Positions 8,795 to 17,420 of a DNA stretch of 62,497 nt are shown here, piece by piece. The translations under genes and the position numbers were made by a program. Each line of letters starts with the position of its first letter. The stretch's first letter is position 1. The DNA is taken from assembly GCA_000739535.1 (NCBI GenBank), contig DF820464.1, forward strand, positions 933,184-995,680, in the 5' to 3' direction. The notes under the pieces are model-generated. The model was not told where the DNA came from, did no database searches, and worked only from the letters and a program-made list of their open reading frames with translations. The DNA comes from Candidatus Vecturithrix granuli. GTDB taxonomy: Bacteria; Moduliflexota; Moduliflexia; Moduliflexales; Moduliflexaceae.

Positions 8795-10327
8795 ATGGGG
8801 GTTATCTATTTATTTCAGGAAATTGTGAGGCAGTTTAGCATTTCGAATCTGTTCTATGTGTTTTTAGCCACCGAGCTTGGAATTATTATCGGAATGCTGC
8901 CCGGATTAACAGCAACGATGGGGGTCGCCTTATTAACCACACTGACGTTTAAATGGGAAACCGGCAACGCGATCTTAACCCTGATCGCCATTTATGTCGG
9001 CGCTATTTACGGCGGAAGTCGTTCCGCGATCTTGTTGAATATTCCCGGCACCCCTGCAAGCGCCGCAACCTGTCTGGATGGCTATCCTCTTGCCAGAAGC
9101 GGTCAGGGAGCGCAAGCCATCGGTCTGGCAACCACATCGTCTTTTTTAGGTTCTGTGGCCGGTTTAATTGCGTTGGCATTTCTCACGCCGCTATTAGGAG
9201 GGATTGCACTGAAATTCAAATCCTACGAAATTTTCTGGGTCGCCATTTTTGGCGTGGCAATTTGCGGCAATTTAACCGCTGCCAGAGATCCGTTAAAAGG
9301 CTGGATTTCAGGGATTCTCGGTATTCTCTTTTCCTTTGTCGGCATGGAGGCCATTCAGGGACATCCGCGGCTGACCTTCGGCATTCGTGAACTCTATGCG
9401 GGCTTTAGCATTATTCCCGTTCTGGTAGGAACGTACGGATTAGTCGAAATCTTAGATAACCTTACTCAGGGCGACCGGCAAGAGAAAATCACGCAAATTG
9501 AACGCGTCATTCCCCATCTGAAAGATGTCGCGGCAAACTGGTTTAATATCCTTCGCGCCGGACTTGTGGGAGTTTTTACGGGAGTTATTCCCGGGGTGGG
9601 CGAGAATATTGCCGCGTATGTGGCCTACGATTTTGCAAAACGAGGGAGCAAACATCCTGAAAAATTCGGAAAAGGTGCGATTGAAGGACTGATTGCCTCA
9701 GAAACAGCCAATAATGCCTGTGTTGGCGGAGCGCTTGTGCCTGTGCTTTCATTGGCTATTCCGGGCAGTCCTCCGGCGGCGGTACTGTTGGCCGCGCTCT
9801 GGCTGCATGATGTTCGTCCGGGACCGCTTCTCCAGATCGAAGCGCCCAATTACCCCTATGAGTTTTCCGCCATGTTTTTCTGGGCGACCGTTGCCATGTT
9901 CATTCTGGGCTTACTGATTGTGCGTCCGTTGTTAAAAATTCTGGAGATTCGCAATTCCATTCTGATGCCAATCGTGTTTCTGCTTTGCACAGTTGGCACC
10001 TTTGCCATCAATGGAAGATTATTTGATATTTGGGTCATGATCGGCTTTGGCCTTCTGGCGTTTCCGATGCGGAAATTAGGCTATCCCGAAGCCCCATTTG
10101 TGCTTGGTATTATTCTGGGCCCAATGGTGGATGAAAATTTACGTCGGGGGCTGATTTTGAGCAACGGAAGCTTGTTGCCGTTTTTTTCAAGCACCATTTC
10201 GATGATTTTGATTATCTGTACGTTCTTTACGTTATTCGGACGAACGAAACCTGTGAAAGCGGGCTTCAGGATGCTCTTGACCCCGTTCAGCGCCCTCCTG
10301 AAATCGCTGAGGAAATTGTTTCTGTAA
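8795..10327 (+). CDS. Tripartite tricarboxylate transporter large permease, TctA
   Basis: A 510-residue polytopic membrane protein, the channel subunit of the TTT system. TctA hallmarks are visible: GIIIGMLPGLTATMGVALL near residue 30, YGGSRSAILLNIPGTPASAAT near 75, GVIPGVGENIAAYVAYDFAK near 265 and ETANNACVGGALVPVLSLAIPGSPPAAVLLAAL near 305. About 11-12 helices. A weak AAAGGGAAA precedes ATG 8795. It works with the TctC and TctB proteins just upstream. Confidence 0.94.
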   Translation: MGVIYLFQEIVRQFSISNLFYVFLATELGIIIGMLPGLTATMGVALLTTLTFKWETGNAILTLIAIYVGAIYGGSRSAILLNIPGTPASAATCLDGYPLARSGQGAQAIGLATTSSFLGSVAGLIALAFLTPLLGGIALKFKSYEIFWVAIFGVAICGNLTAARDPLKGWISGILGILFSFVGMEAIQGHPRLTFGIRELYAGFSIIPVLVGTYGLVEILDNLTQGDRQEKITQIERVIPHLKDVAANWFNILRAGLVGVFTGVIPGVGENIAAYVAYDFAKRGSKHPEKFGKGAIEGLIASETANNACVGGALVPVLSLAIPGSPPAAVLLAALWLHDVRPGPLLQIEAPNYPYEFSAMFFWATVAMFILGLLIVRPLLKILEIRNSILMPIVFLLCTVGTFAINGRLFDIWVMIGFGLLAFPMRKLGYPEAPFVLGIILGPMVDENLRRGLILSNGSLLPFFSSTISMILIICTFFTLFGRTKPVKAGFRMLLTPFSALLKSLRKLFL

Positions 10328-10340
10328 ATGATTCTGTGCT

Positions 10341-10397
10341 GGAGTGCGAAAGTTCTACTTTCGCGAGTCACGTGCGAAAGTAGAACTTTCGCACTCC
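10341..10397. repeat. Family A palindrome (copy 3)
   Basis: GGAGTGCGAAAGTTCTAC ... and GTGCGAAAGTAGAAC ... TTTCGCACTCC with almost no central spacer, filling most of the gap between tctA and the next gene. Confidence 0.8.
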
Positions 10398-10416
10398 GGA
10401 AGAAACAAAAATTTTT

Positions 10417-11298
10417 ATGAAAACAGGACTATTTTCAGTCAGTTATGCCGGTTTATGGGGGCAGGCGCGACTCGACCTGATCCCATTTATTCAAAAAGCT
10501 GCAGAATTAGGTTTTCAGGGCGTGTTGCTCATGGCAAAACGTCCTCATCTTTCGCCTTTGGATTTCGATGAATCGCAGCTCATCCAAATAAAACAAGCCT
10601 TAGACATGCATAAAATGCAATTAATCGGCCTGGCTTGTTATAACGATTTTCTGCTGCCTGCCGCCTCTGAAATTCCGGTGCAAGATATGCAGATGGCCTA
10701 TATTGACCAATGCTGTCGCATGACCTCATTTTTGGGGGGAGAACTAGTGCGTGTCTTTACCGGATATGCCCGCAACGACCTTCCTTTTCCGAAACAATGG
10801 GAACAGGTTGTCTCTCTCCTTCAGGAATGTGGTGAACGGGCAGCCAGATATGGCATCAAGTTGGCCGTGCAGAATCATCATGATCTGGCGGTCGGAACGG
10901 AAGCCATACACTTATTGTTGGCTGAAGTAGGAAGAGACAATGTGAAAGCCGGGTACGACGCCTGGTCCCCGTTTCTCAGAGGCGAAAATCTTACGGAAGG
11001 CGCGCAAAAGATGGCTTCTCAAACTATCATGACTATTGCAGCCAATTACCTCCGGTTCCCGCGCTATGCGTATCATGCGGAGTCTGTCAATTACACCAGA
11101 GTTGAACCGGATTTTGTCAAAGCCACTTCCATGCAAGCCGGCGCAATTGATTACGCCGGTTTTTTCAAGGCTCTTCAGGCCGGCGGGTTTGACGGATGGT
11201 ATGTCTATGAAATGTGTTCCCCGCTTATCGGCGGCCCGTCGCTGGAAAACCTTGACCGGAAAGCAAGGGAATTTCAGGAATTTATGAAATCGCTCTGA
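10417..11298 (+). CDS. Sugar phosphate isomerase/epimerase (TIM barrel), second copy
   Basis: A 293-residue xylose-isomerase-like TIM-barrel protein, only distantly like the one at 6049. Seen: AAELGFQGVLLMAKRPHLSP in the first turn, metal-type residues in LAVQNHHD and GYDAWSP, and WYVYEMCSPLIGG at the end. Relatives act on inosose, tagaturonate, ketohexoses or similar. It follows the TTT transporter and precedes a Gfo/Idh/MocA oxidoreductase, so it probably handles the imported carbohydrate-like molecule. Confidence 0.83.
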   Translation: MKTGLFSVSYAGLWGQARLDLIPFIQKAAELGFQGVLLMAKRPHLSPLDFDESQLIQIKQALDMHKMQLIGLACYNDFLLPAASEIPVQDMQMAYIDQCCRMTSFLGGELVRVFTGYARNDLPFPKQWEQVVSLLQECGERAARYGIKLAVQNHHDLAVGTEAIHLLLAEVGRDNVKAGYDAWSPFLRGENLTEGAQKMASQTIMTIAANYLRFPRYAYHAESVNYTRVEPDFVKATSMQAGAIDYAGFFKALQAGGFDGWYVYEMCSPLIGGPSLENLDRKAREFQEFMKSL

Positions 11299-11325
11299 AG
11301 TGGATAACTATTTATCAGGCTTTTT

Positions 11326-11474
11326 CGCCGTAGGCGATACAGTATTGTAGCAACGATGAAGCCCTCCTCATCCTCCATTCGTCGTAGGCGATACACAGTG
11401 CAACCGCTACGCGGTAGGCAGAATGACGGGGGGGCGTTGTGGGTACTACAATACTTAAAGCCCTACGGGCTATG
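11326..11474. repeat. CGCCGTAGGCGATAC composite palindrome, family C (copy 1)
   Basis: Begins TTTTTCGCCGTAGGCGATAC AGTATTGTAG and ends with CTACAATACTTAAAGCCCTACGGGC, so the outer arms pair. Inside are a second CGTAGGCGATACA, the hairpin CCGCTACGCGG and a G-run. A similar element is at 32582-32726 and a short inverted one at 20350-20425. It occupies most of the 204 bases between the isomerase and oxidoreductase genes. Confidence 0.75.
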
Positions 11475-11502
11475 ATTGTTGGATAGTTATCAAATTTTTA
11501 TC

Positions 11503-12531
11503 ATGAATACAACAAAATGTTTTGGAGTTGGCATTCGCGGGGCCGGGCAGGTTGCTTATGAACATGCTCGTGCCATCGCAAATAACCCGCATCTGTATCT
11601 GGCTGCGGTGTGCAGCCGTTCTGAAGAGAGTGCGCAAAAGCTGGCGGCGCAATGTGAGCCGCAGGCCAAAATTTATCAACACTATGAAGATTTGCTGACA
11701 GATGCGCATGTGGATATCGTCTCGATCTGTATGCCGAATTATCTCCATGCGCGTGAAGCGATTCAAGCTTTTGCAGCCGGGAAACATCTTATCTTAGAAA
11801 AACCGGCGGCCATCAACTTTGAAGAGCTGCACGAGCTTCGCAAGGCTGCTCAGAAAGCGACAACACGCTCGGTTGTCAGTTTTGTGCTGCGCTGGCATCC
11901 ACTGATCAATAATTTGAAAGCCTTGTTAGCGCAAGGGGCGATTGGAGACATCTATTACACTGAGGCGGATTACTGGCATGGCATTAAACCGACCTTCTCG
12001 AGTTATCACTGGATCAGGCACAAAGAATTTGCCGGAGGTGCAATGATTACCGGCGGATGTCATGCAGCCGACATCATTCGCTATTTGACTGGCAAAGAGG
12101 CGGCTGAAGTTTTTGCCTATCGCTGCAAAAATCGTCAGGATTTTGAGTATGACACTACTCTTGTAGCCTCAGTCAAATTCAGAGACGAAACGGTCGGCAA
12201 GCTCTCGGTCTCGCTGGATGGTTTGTGTTTTCCCTATCAATTTAATATTGATCTGTTAGGCAGCAGTGGCGCGATCCGCGATAACCGCATTTACTCCAAA
12301 ACCCTGTTTCCTGAACAAACGGATTTTGTCACCCTGCCTTGCATCACGCCCAACTCCGGTTCTGTCAGTCATCATCCCTTTCAACAGGAGATTGATAACC
12401 TTGTGAACCATCTCCTGCACGGCAGCCCGATTCTCTCCGACGTGCTTGACGCCTGCCATTCAATGGAAATTGCGCTCGCCATCGAAGAATCAGCCGCAAC
12501 CGGGAAACCCTTGAAAATCAAGGAAACATAG
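11503..12531 (+). CDS. Gfo/Idh/MocA-family oxidoreductase
   Basis: NAD(P)-dependent sugar or polyol dehydrogenase of the glucose-fructose oxidoreductase / inositol dehydrogenase family. The Rossmann region has GIRGAGQVAYEHARAI; the catalytic-lysine motif is EKPAAINFEEL (about residue 97); GGAMITGGCHAADIIRYLTG matches the conserved GGG..D.g.H.iD. ATG 11503 is chosen because the frame upstream is repeat sequence. Probably the last gene of the catabolic block with the TTT transporter and the isomerase. The exact substrate is unknown. Confidence 0.9.
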   Translation: MNTTKCFGVGIRGAGQVAYEHARAIANNPHLYLAAVCSRSEESAQKLAAQCEPQAKIYQHYEDLLTDAHVDIVSICMPNYLHAREAIQAFAAGKHLILEKPAAINFEELHELRKAAQKATTRSVVSFVLRWHPLINNLKALLAQGAIGDIYYTEADYWHGIKPTFSSYHWIRHKEFAGGAMITGGCHAADIIRYLTGKEAAEVFAYRCKNRQDFEYDTTLVASVKFRDETVGKLSVSLDGLCFPYQFNIDLLGSSGAIRDNRIYSKTLFPEQTDFVTLPCITPNSGSVSHHPFQQEIDNLVNHLLHGSPILSDVLDACHSMEIALAIEESAATGKPLKIKET

Positions 12532-12752
12532 GGCGGCTCATTGGATAGGGTGGCCTTGTCGAACAATTCAGACTTATCCGACGATGTCCGACACGTCCTA
12601 TTCGTAAGAATTTCTGTCACAAAGCAGTAGATTGTTTCAGGAAAATCTTGAACACGGATTAAAGACTTGACAGAGTTCCGGTATTATCAGAAAGAAGCAT
12701 CACACGAAAAAAATTTTAGGAAACTCCTATAGCAATCACAATAAAAATAGTT

Positions 12753-13772
12753 ATGACGTCCAATTCTCCTGTAAAAAGTGATGGGGCCAATCCTGGATGC
12801 AAAGCCAGGCCTTTCCTCAAATGGGCTGGCGGTAAAGTGCAATTACTGCCTCAATTTCAGCGGTATTATCCTCAGGAACTCCGGGAAGGGAAGATTGAGA
12901 CGTATTTCGAACCGTTTCTGGGAGGAGGAGCGGTATTTCTGGACATCGCTCAAAATTACCCCATCAGATCGGCATATCTGTGCGACATTAACGCCGAACT
13001 CATTCTCCCTTACCGCGTAATCCAGCGCGATCCCCACCCCTTGCTGGAAATTCTTGAACAACTTTCTCAGCGTTACTATGCCCTCAATGCCGAACAACGT
13101 CACGCTTTGTATTACGAAATTCGCGCGCGTTATAATCATGAACGGCGTCAGATAGATTATGCCTGTTATTCTCCGCTCTGGATTGAACGCGCGGCCTATA
13201 TGATTTTTTTGAATAAAACCTGTTATAATGGCTTGTTTCGCATGAATCGCAACGGAGAATTTAACGTTCCTTACGGAAAATACAAATATCCGAAAATTTT
13301 AGATGTCGAAAATGTGCTGCATGTCTCCCAATTGCTGCAAATCGCAGAAATCGTTAGCGCCGATTTTACCGCATACGAAACGCAGATTACGGATCGATCC
13401 TTTGTCTATTTTGATCCCCCCTATCGCCCGATTAGCAAAACTTCAAGTTTTACATCCTATTCTCAAAGCGTCTTTACCGATGACGATCAAGTAAAACTGG
13501 CAGAGTATTATCGTAAACTTGCCAGACAGACAAATGCCAAATTGATGTTGAGTAATTCGGACCCGACTAATGAGAATCTTGAGGATCGCTTTTTTGACGA
13601 CTTGTATAAGGGATTCCATATTTTCAGAGTGTCCGCAAACCGGATGATCAATTCAAATGCCCAGAAGCGCGGCCCCATTCGAGAATTAGTCATCACCAAT
13701 TATCCCTGCCGTGTAGAAACCGAAGTTCGGAGAGTTCACGGTGGTCAAACAACAGTGTTACACCGTGAATGA
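12753..13772 (+). CDS. DNA adenine methyltransferase, Dam/M.DpnII family
   Basis: An N6-adenine methyltransferase of the D12 class, most of whose members methylate GATC. Motif order is alpha class: FLKWAGGK (about residue 22), SAM-binding FEPFLGGGAVF (about 52), a target-recognition middle containing YMIFLNKTCYNGLFRMNRNGEFNVPYGKY, then catalytic YFDPPYRP (about 220). 339 residues, somewhat longer than Dam. It overlaps the next, decayed gene by 32 bases, as expected for a restriction-modification pair. No good ribosome binding site precedes ATG 12753. The restriction partner appears inactivated, so this is now effectively an orphan methylase. Confidence 0.9.
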   Translation: MTSNSPVKSDGANPGCKARPFLKWAGGKVQLLPQFQRYYPQELREGKIETYFEPFLGGGAVFLDIAQNYPIRSAYLCDINAELILPYRVIQRDPHPLLEILEQLSQRYYALNAEQRHALYYEIRARYNHERRQIDYACYSPLWIERAAYMIFLNKTCYNGLFRMNRNGEFNVPYGKYKYPKILDVENVLHVSQLLQIAEIVSADFTAYETQITDRSFVYFDPPYRPISKTSSFTSYSQSVFTDDDQVKLAEYYRKLARQTNAKLMLSNSDPTNENLEDRFFDDLYKGFHIFRVSANRMINSNAQKRGPIRELVITNYPCRVETEVRRVHGGQTTVLHRE

Positions 13773-14224
13773 ATCGCCTCGCGCAACCATCAATTTTTTA
13801 CGCTTACTCCAGGATGTGCCGGTCGAAACTGAACCAGCGGTTCCTTACCCTCAAGCCAACGATCTTGACAAAGTCGTTGATATTATTCATCTTGTTGCAA
13901 CAGGAATCTCAACCAAATCCGAAATTTCCGAATATTTTGACTTTGACGAACGCCAGGGGGACTATTATCTGAATACTGATTGCACACCTGCTCAAAAAAC
14001 CAACATTTCGAGAAATTTTTCAGCGATTGTATGATCAACCACACCATTTGCGCTTATTTGAAAACTATTGGTCAATTGATGAGCTCGTTAGCTCGGATAT
14101 TGCCAGTATCATTCAAGCACACACCTCATTGAATCGGCAAACGGCTTCCAGAAGAGCGTTAACCGTGCGAAGTTGGGTAAAATGGGTGCTGAAAAATAGC
14201 GAAATTGCCACATCCTGCCCTTGA
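13741..14224 (+). pseudogene. Decayed HTH protein associated with the Dam-type R-M system
   Basis: The first frame (GTG 13741 to TGA 14034) contains DLDKVVDIIHLVATGISTKS and EYFDFDERQGDYY, a winged-helix segment typical of proteins coded beside type II methylases and often annotated as restriction enzymes. From about 13983 the homology continues in another frame, HLLKKPTFREIFQRLYDQP, then RLFENYW, and ends RRALTVRSWVKWVL at 14224. About 40-50 residues between the two parts are missing and the frame is shifted, so the gene carries an internal deletion. It could have been a control protein or the endonuclease itself; the sequence does not decide this. Confidence 0.65.
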
Positions 14225-14411
14225 AATCCCGATATTCAAGAAAAACAAAAGATAACCCTTGACTTCTTAACATGTTTTCCACTATTTTTACACAGAGTGA
14301 ATTCTTACCTAACCCTTGTCCCTCTCAGGAGGGGATATATGGGAATAATTTTCATTTCTGACGCGACCACATACATACTTTTATTCCATCATTCAAAGGG
14401 AGGGTTTTGTC

Positions 14412-15821
14412 ATGTTTGTACAGCAATTTTTTGTGAAAGGGATTGCGCATAGCTCGTATTTGCTTGGAGGAAACAGAAATTGTGCAATTGTCGATCCGCG
14501 CCGCGATATTCAGATTTATCTGGATGCGGCGAAGGAGATGGGCATGCAGATTACGCATATTTTAGAAACCCACCTCCACGCGGACTTCATATCCGGCCAT
14601 CTCGATCTGGCCAAAGTCACAGGTACGAAAATTTACGCCCCGGGCAAGTGCGATTTTGAGTATGTTGAGGTGACAGAAGGAGATACATTTTCCATTGACG
14701 ACCTCGAAATCAAAGTCATTGAAACTCCCGGGCATACGCCTGAACACATTACATACATTGTCACTGACAGGGTGCGCGGTTCGGAGCCAGCGTGCATTTT
14801 CTGCGGCGATACGTTATTCGTCGGCGATGTCGGACGTCCGGATTTGTTTCCGGGCATTGCGGAAAAATTGGCGGAAAAACTTTATCATTCGCTGCATGAG
14901 AAGTTATTGAAACTGCCGGATTTCTGCGAGGTCTATCCGGCTCATGGGGCAGGGTCGCTTTGTGGCCGCGCAATGGGCGCGAAACGCAGCAGCACCATCG
15001 GGTATGAAAAACTGTATAATGCCGCGCTTCAGATCAAAGATGTCAAAGAATTCATCGCCTCACTTACGACGGACATGCCGCCTGCACCGGATCATTTCAG
15101 CCGCTGCAGCGCGATCAATGCTAAAGGTCCTTCGTTAGTGGATGATCTGCCTGTCTTAGTTCCGCTGACGCCGCCGGAATTCAAAGCGCTTTCCGAACAA
15201 GAACACGTCATTGTGCTGGATACCAGGGATTTTGCGTCTTTTGGCGGGTTACACGTCCCCGATTCATATCATGTTGACTTCGGCGGAAATTTTGCGACCT
15301 TTGCGGCCTGGGTGCTTCCGCCGCAAACTGACCTGCTGCTGGTCAGCGAAAGTCCGCAGCAAGCCCATGATGCTGTGACCTGGCTGCGGCGGGTCGGACT
15401 TGACCGGGTAATAGGCTATCTGGAGGGGGGAATTTTTGAATGGGGGAAACACGGCCTGGAAACCGATCATGTTCATCAACTCTCCACCTTTGCCTTACAC
15501 GAGAAAATTTCCAAAGGGGAACAACTGACCCTGGTTGATGCGAGGTCTCCCAAAGAATTCGACGCTCTGCACATTGAAGGCGCAATCAATATTCCCTCGC
15601 CGGATTTGCGCACCCGCTACAAAGAACTGACCCCGAATCTGCCCACTGTCCTGATTTGCGGCACAGGACACCGGTCGAGCCTGGGATGCAGCATTTTGAA
15701 ACAGCACGGTTTCAAAGACGTATATAATGCGGCCGGCGGCATGACTGCCTACAGCGCGTCCGGTTTTTCGCCGGAGTGCCCGATGTGTGTAGGCCCGCAC
15801 GGCCCGGCGTTTTTAGGATAA
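14412..15821 (+). CDS. MBL-fold hydrolase with two rhodanese domains (persulfide dioxygenase-like)
   Basis: A 469-residue cytoplasmic protein. Residues 1-245 are a metallo-beta-lactamase fold of the ETHE1/persulfide dioxygenase kind: THLHADFISGHLDLA supplies metal ligands, followed by ETPGHTPEHITY, FCGDTLFVGDVGRPDL and YPAHGAGS. Residues about 255-355 form a rhodanese domain without an active-site Cys; residues about 365-465 form a second one with the catalytic loop ICGTGHRS. Likely role: oxidation or transfer of glutathione or protein persulfide sulfur. The two YeeE-like genes that follow suggest a thiosulfate/sulfane-sulfur module. AAGGGAGGG precedes the start at good spacing. Confidence 0.9.
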   Translation: MFVQQFFVKGIAHSSYLLGGNRNCAIVDPRRDIQIYLDAAKEMGMQITHILETHLHADFISGHLDLAKVTGTKIYAPGKCDFEYVEVTEGDTFSIDDLEIKVIETPGHTPEHITYIVTDRVRGSEPACIFCGDTLFVGDVGRPDLFPGIAEKLAEKLYHSLHEKLLKLPDFCEVYPAHGAGSLCGRAMGAKRSSTIGYEKLYNAALQIKDVKEFIASLTTDMPPAPDHFSRCSAINAKGPSLVDDLPVLVPLTPPEFKALSEQEHVIVLDTRDFASFGGLHVPDSYHVDFGGNFATFAAWVLPPQTDLLLVSESPQQAHDAVTWLRRVGLDRVIGYLEGGIFEWGKHGLETDHVHQLSTFALHEKISKGEQLTLVDARSPKEFDALHIEGAINIPSPDLRTRYKELTPNLPTVLICGTGHRSSLGCSILKQHGFKDVYNAAGGMTAYSASGFSPECPMCVGPHGPAFLG

Positions 15822-15825
15822 ACCA

Positions 15826-15874
15826 GGAGTGTAAAAGCTCTGCTTTTGCAGCGAAAGCAGAGCTTTCGCACTCC
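15826..15874. repeat. Family A palindrome (copy 4)
   Basis: GGAGTGTAAAAGCTCTGC ... GCGAAAGCAGAGC ... CACTCC, placed between the MBL-rhodanese gene and the first YeeE half, just before that gene's AAAGGAGGA site. Confidence 0.8.
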
Positions 15875-15891
15875 GGAAAGGAGGAACATAT

Positions 15892-16404
15892 ATGAGTTGG
15901 TTCACAATGGAAACCTGGCCGCCCTACGTGGTTGGCATTGGCATTGGGATATTAAGCTGGTTCACATTTTTACTTTCCGACAAGCCGCTCGGATGTTCAA
16001 CCACTTTTGCCCGTCTCAGCGGCATGATTGAAAAATATTTCCGCGGCAGAGAGGTGGAAGAAAAAGCCTATTACAAAGAAATCCCTCCGGTGATTGACTG
16101 GCAATTCATGCTGGTAATTGGGATTGTGATCGGCGCGTTTTTGTCGTCAATTCTCTCTGGGACCTTTCAATTTGTTCTAACTCCCTCACTCTGGGTCGAA
16201 CGTTTTGGACCAGGCTCAGGGTTGAGCCGCTTTATTGTCTCGCTGCTCGGGGGAATTCTGATGGGAATTGGCTCGCGCTGGGCCGATGGTTGCACCAGCG
16301 GGCACGGCGTCAGCGGCACTTTACAGATGGCGATTGGCAGTTGGGTTTCGGTAGCCTGTTTTTTTATCGCCGGAATTGTAACGGCAGTGATTATTTACCC
16401 TTAA
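15892..16404 (+). CDS. YeeE/YedE-family sulfur transporter, N-terminal half protein
   Basis: A 170-residue inner-membrane protein with about five helices. The YeeE/YedE (sulf_transp) family includes thiosulfate channels such as TsuA; in many bacteria the transporter is made of two half-size proteins. The half-motif with a conserved Cys is present twice: LSDKPLGCSTTFARLSG and GSRWADGCTSGHGVSGT, the latter being the typical 'G.r.a.GCtsGh' pore loop. It has a strong AAAGGAGGA site before ATG 15892. The second half follows 25 bases downstream. Confidence 0.9.
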   Translation: MSWFTMETWPPYVVGIGIGILSWFTFLLSDKPLGCSTTFARLSGMIEKYFRGREVEEKAYYKEIPPVIDWQFMLVIGIVIGAFLSSILSGTFQFVLTPSLWVERFGPGSGLSRFIVSLLGGILMGIGSRWADGCTSGHGVSGTLQMAIGSWVSVACFFIAGIVTAVIIYP

Positions 16405-16429
16405 ACTTGAAACACAGGAGGTGGTCATC

Positions 16430-16987
16430 ATGCTCAAAAACCTTCACGGCAACAAACGCTTACAATTAAAGTTCGGTCTGGCGATGGGCATTATTTTTGG
16501 GTTCTTACTCCAAAAAGGCGGCGTCACCAACTACGATGTCATTCTAAAACAATTACTCCTGAAAGATTGGACAGTGGTCAAAATCATGTTGTCAGCCATT
16601 ATCACCGGTACGCTCGGCGTACACTGGCTTAAAAGCGTGGACTACGCCAAACTACACCCTAAAGCCGGAGGAATTGGAGTCAATGTGATCGGTGGCCTGA
16701 TTTTCGGCGTGGGCTTTGCCACCCTGGGCTATTGCCCCGGCATCGTCGCCGGTGCAATCGGGCACGGGGCCTTAGATGCCCTGTTCGGCGGATTGATCGG
16801 AATTACGCTCGGTTCCGGCATCTTTGCCGCCTTGTATCCGAAATTGAACCAGAGCATTTTAAACCACAAAACTTTTACCCATCAAACGCTGCCGGAATTA
16901 TTCAATGTTGACCCCTGGGTGGTCGTCATTCCGGTCGTGATGGCGCTGACCTTCATTTTGTGGTTACTGGAATATCTGGGATTGTGA
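16430..16987 (+). CDS. YeeE/YedE-family sulfur transporter, C-terminal half protein
   Basis: A 185-residue membrane protein forming the other half of the split YeeE/YedE transporter. Contains KFGLAMGIIFGFLLQKGGVTNYDVI and the pore-loop Cys in GVGFATLGYCPGIVAGAIGHGALDA. ATG 16430 follows AGGAGG at 9-base spacing; the GTG at 16421 lies within that site and is rejected. It probably works with the preceding protein to import thiosulfate or a related sulfur compound for the MBL-rhodanese enzyme upstream. Confidence 0.9.
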   Translation: MLKNLHGNKRLQLKFGLAMGIIFGFLLQKGGVTNYDVILKQLLLKDWTVVKIMLSAIITGTLGVHWLKSVDYAKLHPKAGGIGVNVIGGLIFGVGFATLGYCPGIVAGAIGHGALDALFGGLIGITLGSGIFAALYPKLNQSILNHKTFTHQTLPELFNVDPWVVVIPVVMALTFILWLLEYLGL

Positions 16988-16995
16988 TATACGCA

Positions 16996-17070
16996 GGAGT
17001 ACGAAAGCTCTGCTTTCGCTGTCAGTTTTCCAGCACCTACTCACGTATAAAAGTAGAACTTTTGCACTCC
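16996..17070. repeat. Family A palindrome (copy 5, degenerate)
   Basis: GGAGTACGAAAGCTCTGC ... and AAAAGTAGAACTTTTGCACTCC. The two arms have drifted more than in other copies. It marks the end of the sulfur gene group. Confidence 0.7.
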
Positions 17071-17150
17071 AGCACAACAACAAAAAATTTATAAATTTTT
17101 CTTTACATTTTTGTCCATCTGCTGTTACTAAGGTTAATAGTGCAAGAAAA

Positions 17151-17177
17151 CACCGGGTTTCTTGAAGAAACCCGGTG
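17151..17177. repeat. CACCGGGTTTCTTGAAGAAACCCGGTG hairpin, family D (copy 1)
   Basis: A perfect palindrome with 12-base arms (CACCGGGTTTCT / AGAAACCCGGTG) followed by TTTAAAT. It belongs to the AAACCGGGTTT hairpin family that recurs from 34 to 47 kb; here it could terminate transcription coming from the sulfur genes. Confidence 0.7.
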
Positions 17178-17224
17178 TTTAAATGTTGCTGCAAGATTTC
17201 TTCAACTGATTGTTCGCGTAAAAC

Positions 17225-17417
17225 ATAGAAGGAGCCGCGGAGTGAGAAACTAAGCATACGAAACCGGAATATCGCATAGACTGAAATGAACCCTGGCAGG
17301 GTTCGTACACTGATATTGCGTCGGATGTCGGGTTTCGTATGGGTATTTTCCCCGCGGCTCGACGTCTAACGTTTATTTTGCGAAAGAAGCCGCGGATATT
17401 TTCCGCGGCTTTTGTTT
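17225..17417 (+). promoter_or_regulatory. Structured 5' leader of the ABC-F gene (putative attenuator or riboregulator)
   Basis: Nested perfect helices are visible. P1: GAGCCGCGG (17232-17240) with CCGCGGCTC (17352-17360). P2: CATACGAAACC (17255-17265) with GGTTTCGTATG (17331-17341). P3: AATATC (17268-17273) with GATATT (17312-17317). P4: GAACCCT (17288-17294) with AGGGTTC (17298-17304). The terminator's 5' arm AAGCCGCGG (17387-17395) could instead pair with the 3' strand of P1, so P1, an antiterminator and the terminator are mutually exclusive. A minimal upstream frame, AAGGAG then GTG AGA AAC TAA (17242-17253), sits in the 5' side. I recognise no known riboswitch class. Function as an attenuator is inference from structure and position. 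Confidence 0.6.
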
Positions 17418-17420
17418 TTT
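17387..17420 (+). terminator. Intrinsic terminator in the ABC-F leader
   Basis: AAGCCGCGG, loop ATATTTT, CCGCGGCTT, then TTGTTTTTTC. It lies only about 15 bases before the start codon and just ahead of the AAGGAGAA ribosome binding site, which is where an attenuator terminator is expected rather than an end-of-operon one. Confidence 0.8.

Noticed and set aside
8078-10397. Spaced similar repeats as a possible CRISPR array
   Set aside because: The copies are palindromic, lie kilobases apart between genes, and there are no regular spacers or cas genes.
12667-12687. TTGACA ... TATTAT as promoter of the Dam-type gene
   Set aside because: The spacing is only 9 bases, too short for a sigma-70 promoter.
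17225-17360. tRNA- or tmRNA-like gene because of the T-arm-like AGGGTTCG
   Set aside because: No acceptor stem with CCA or anticodon arm can be drawn; the helices fit a leader structure ending in a terminator.
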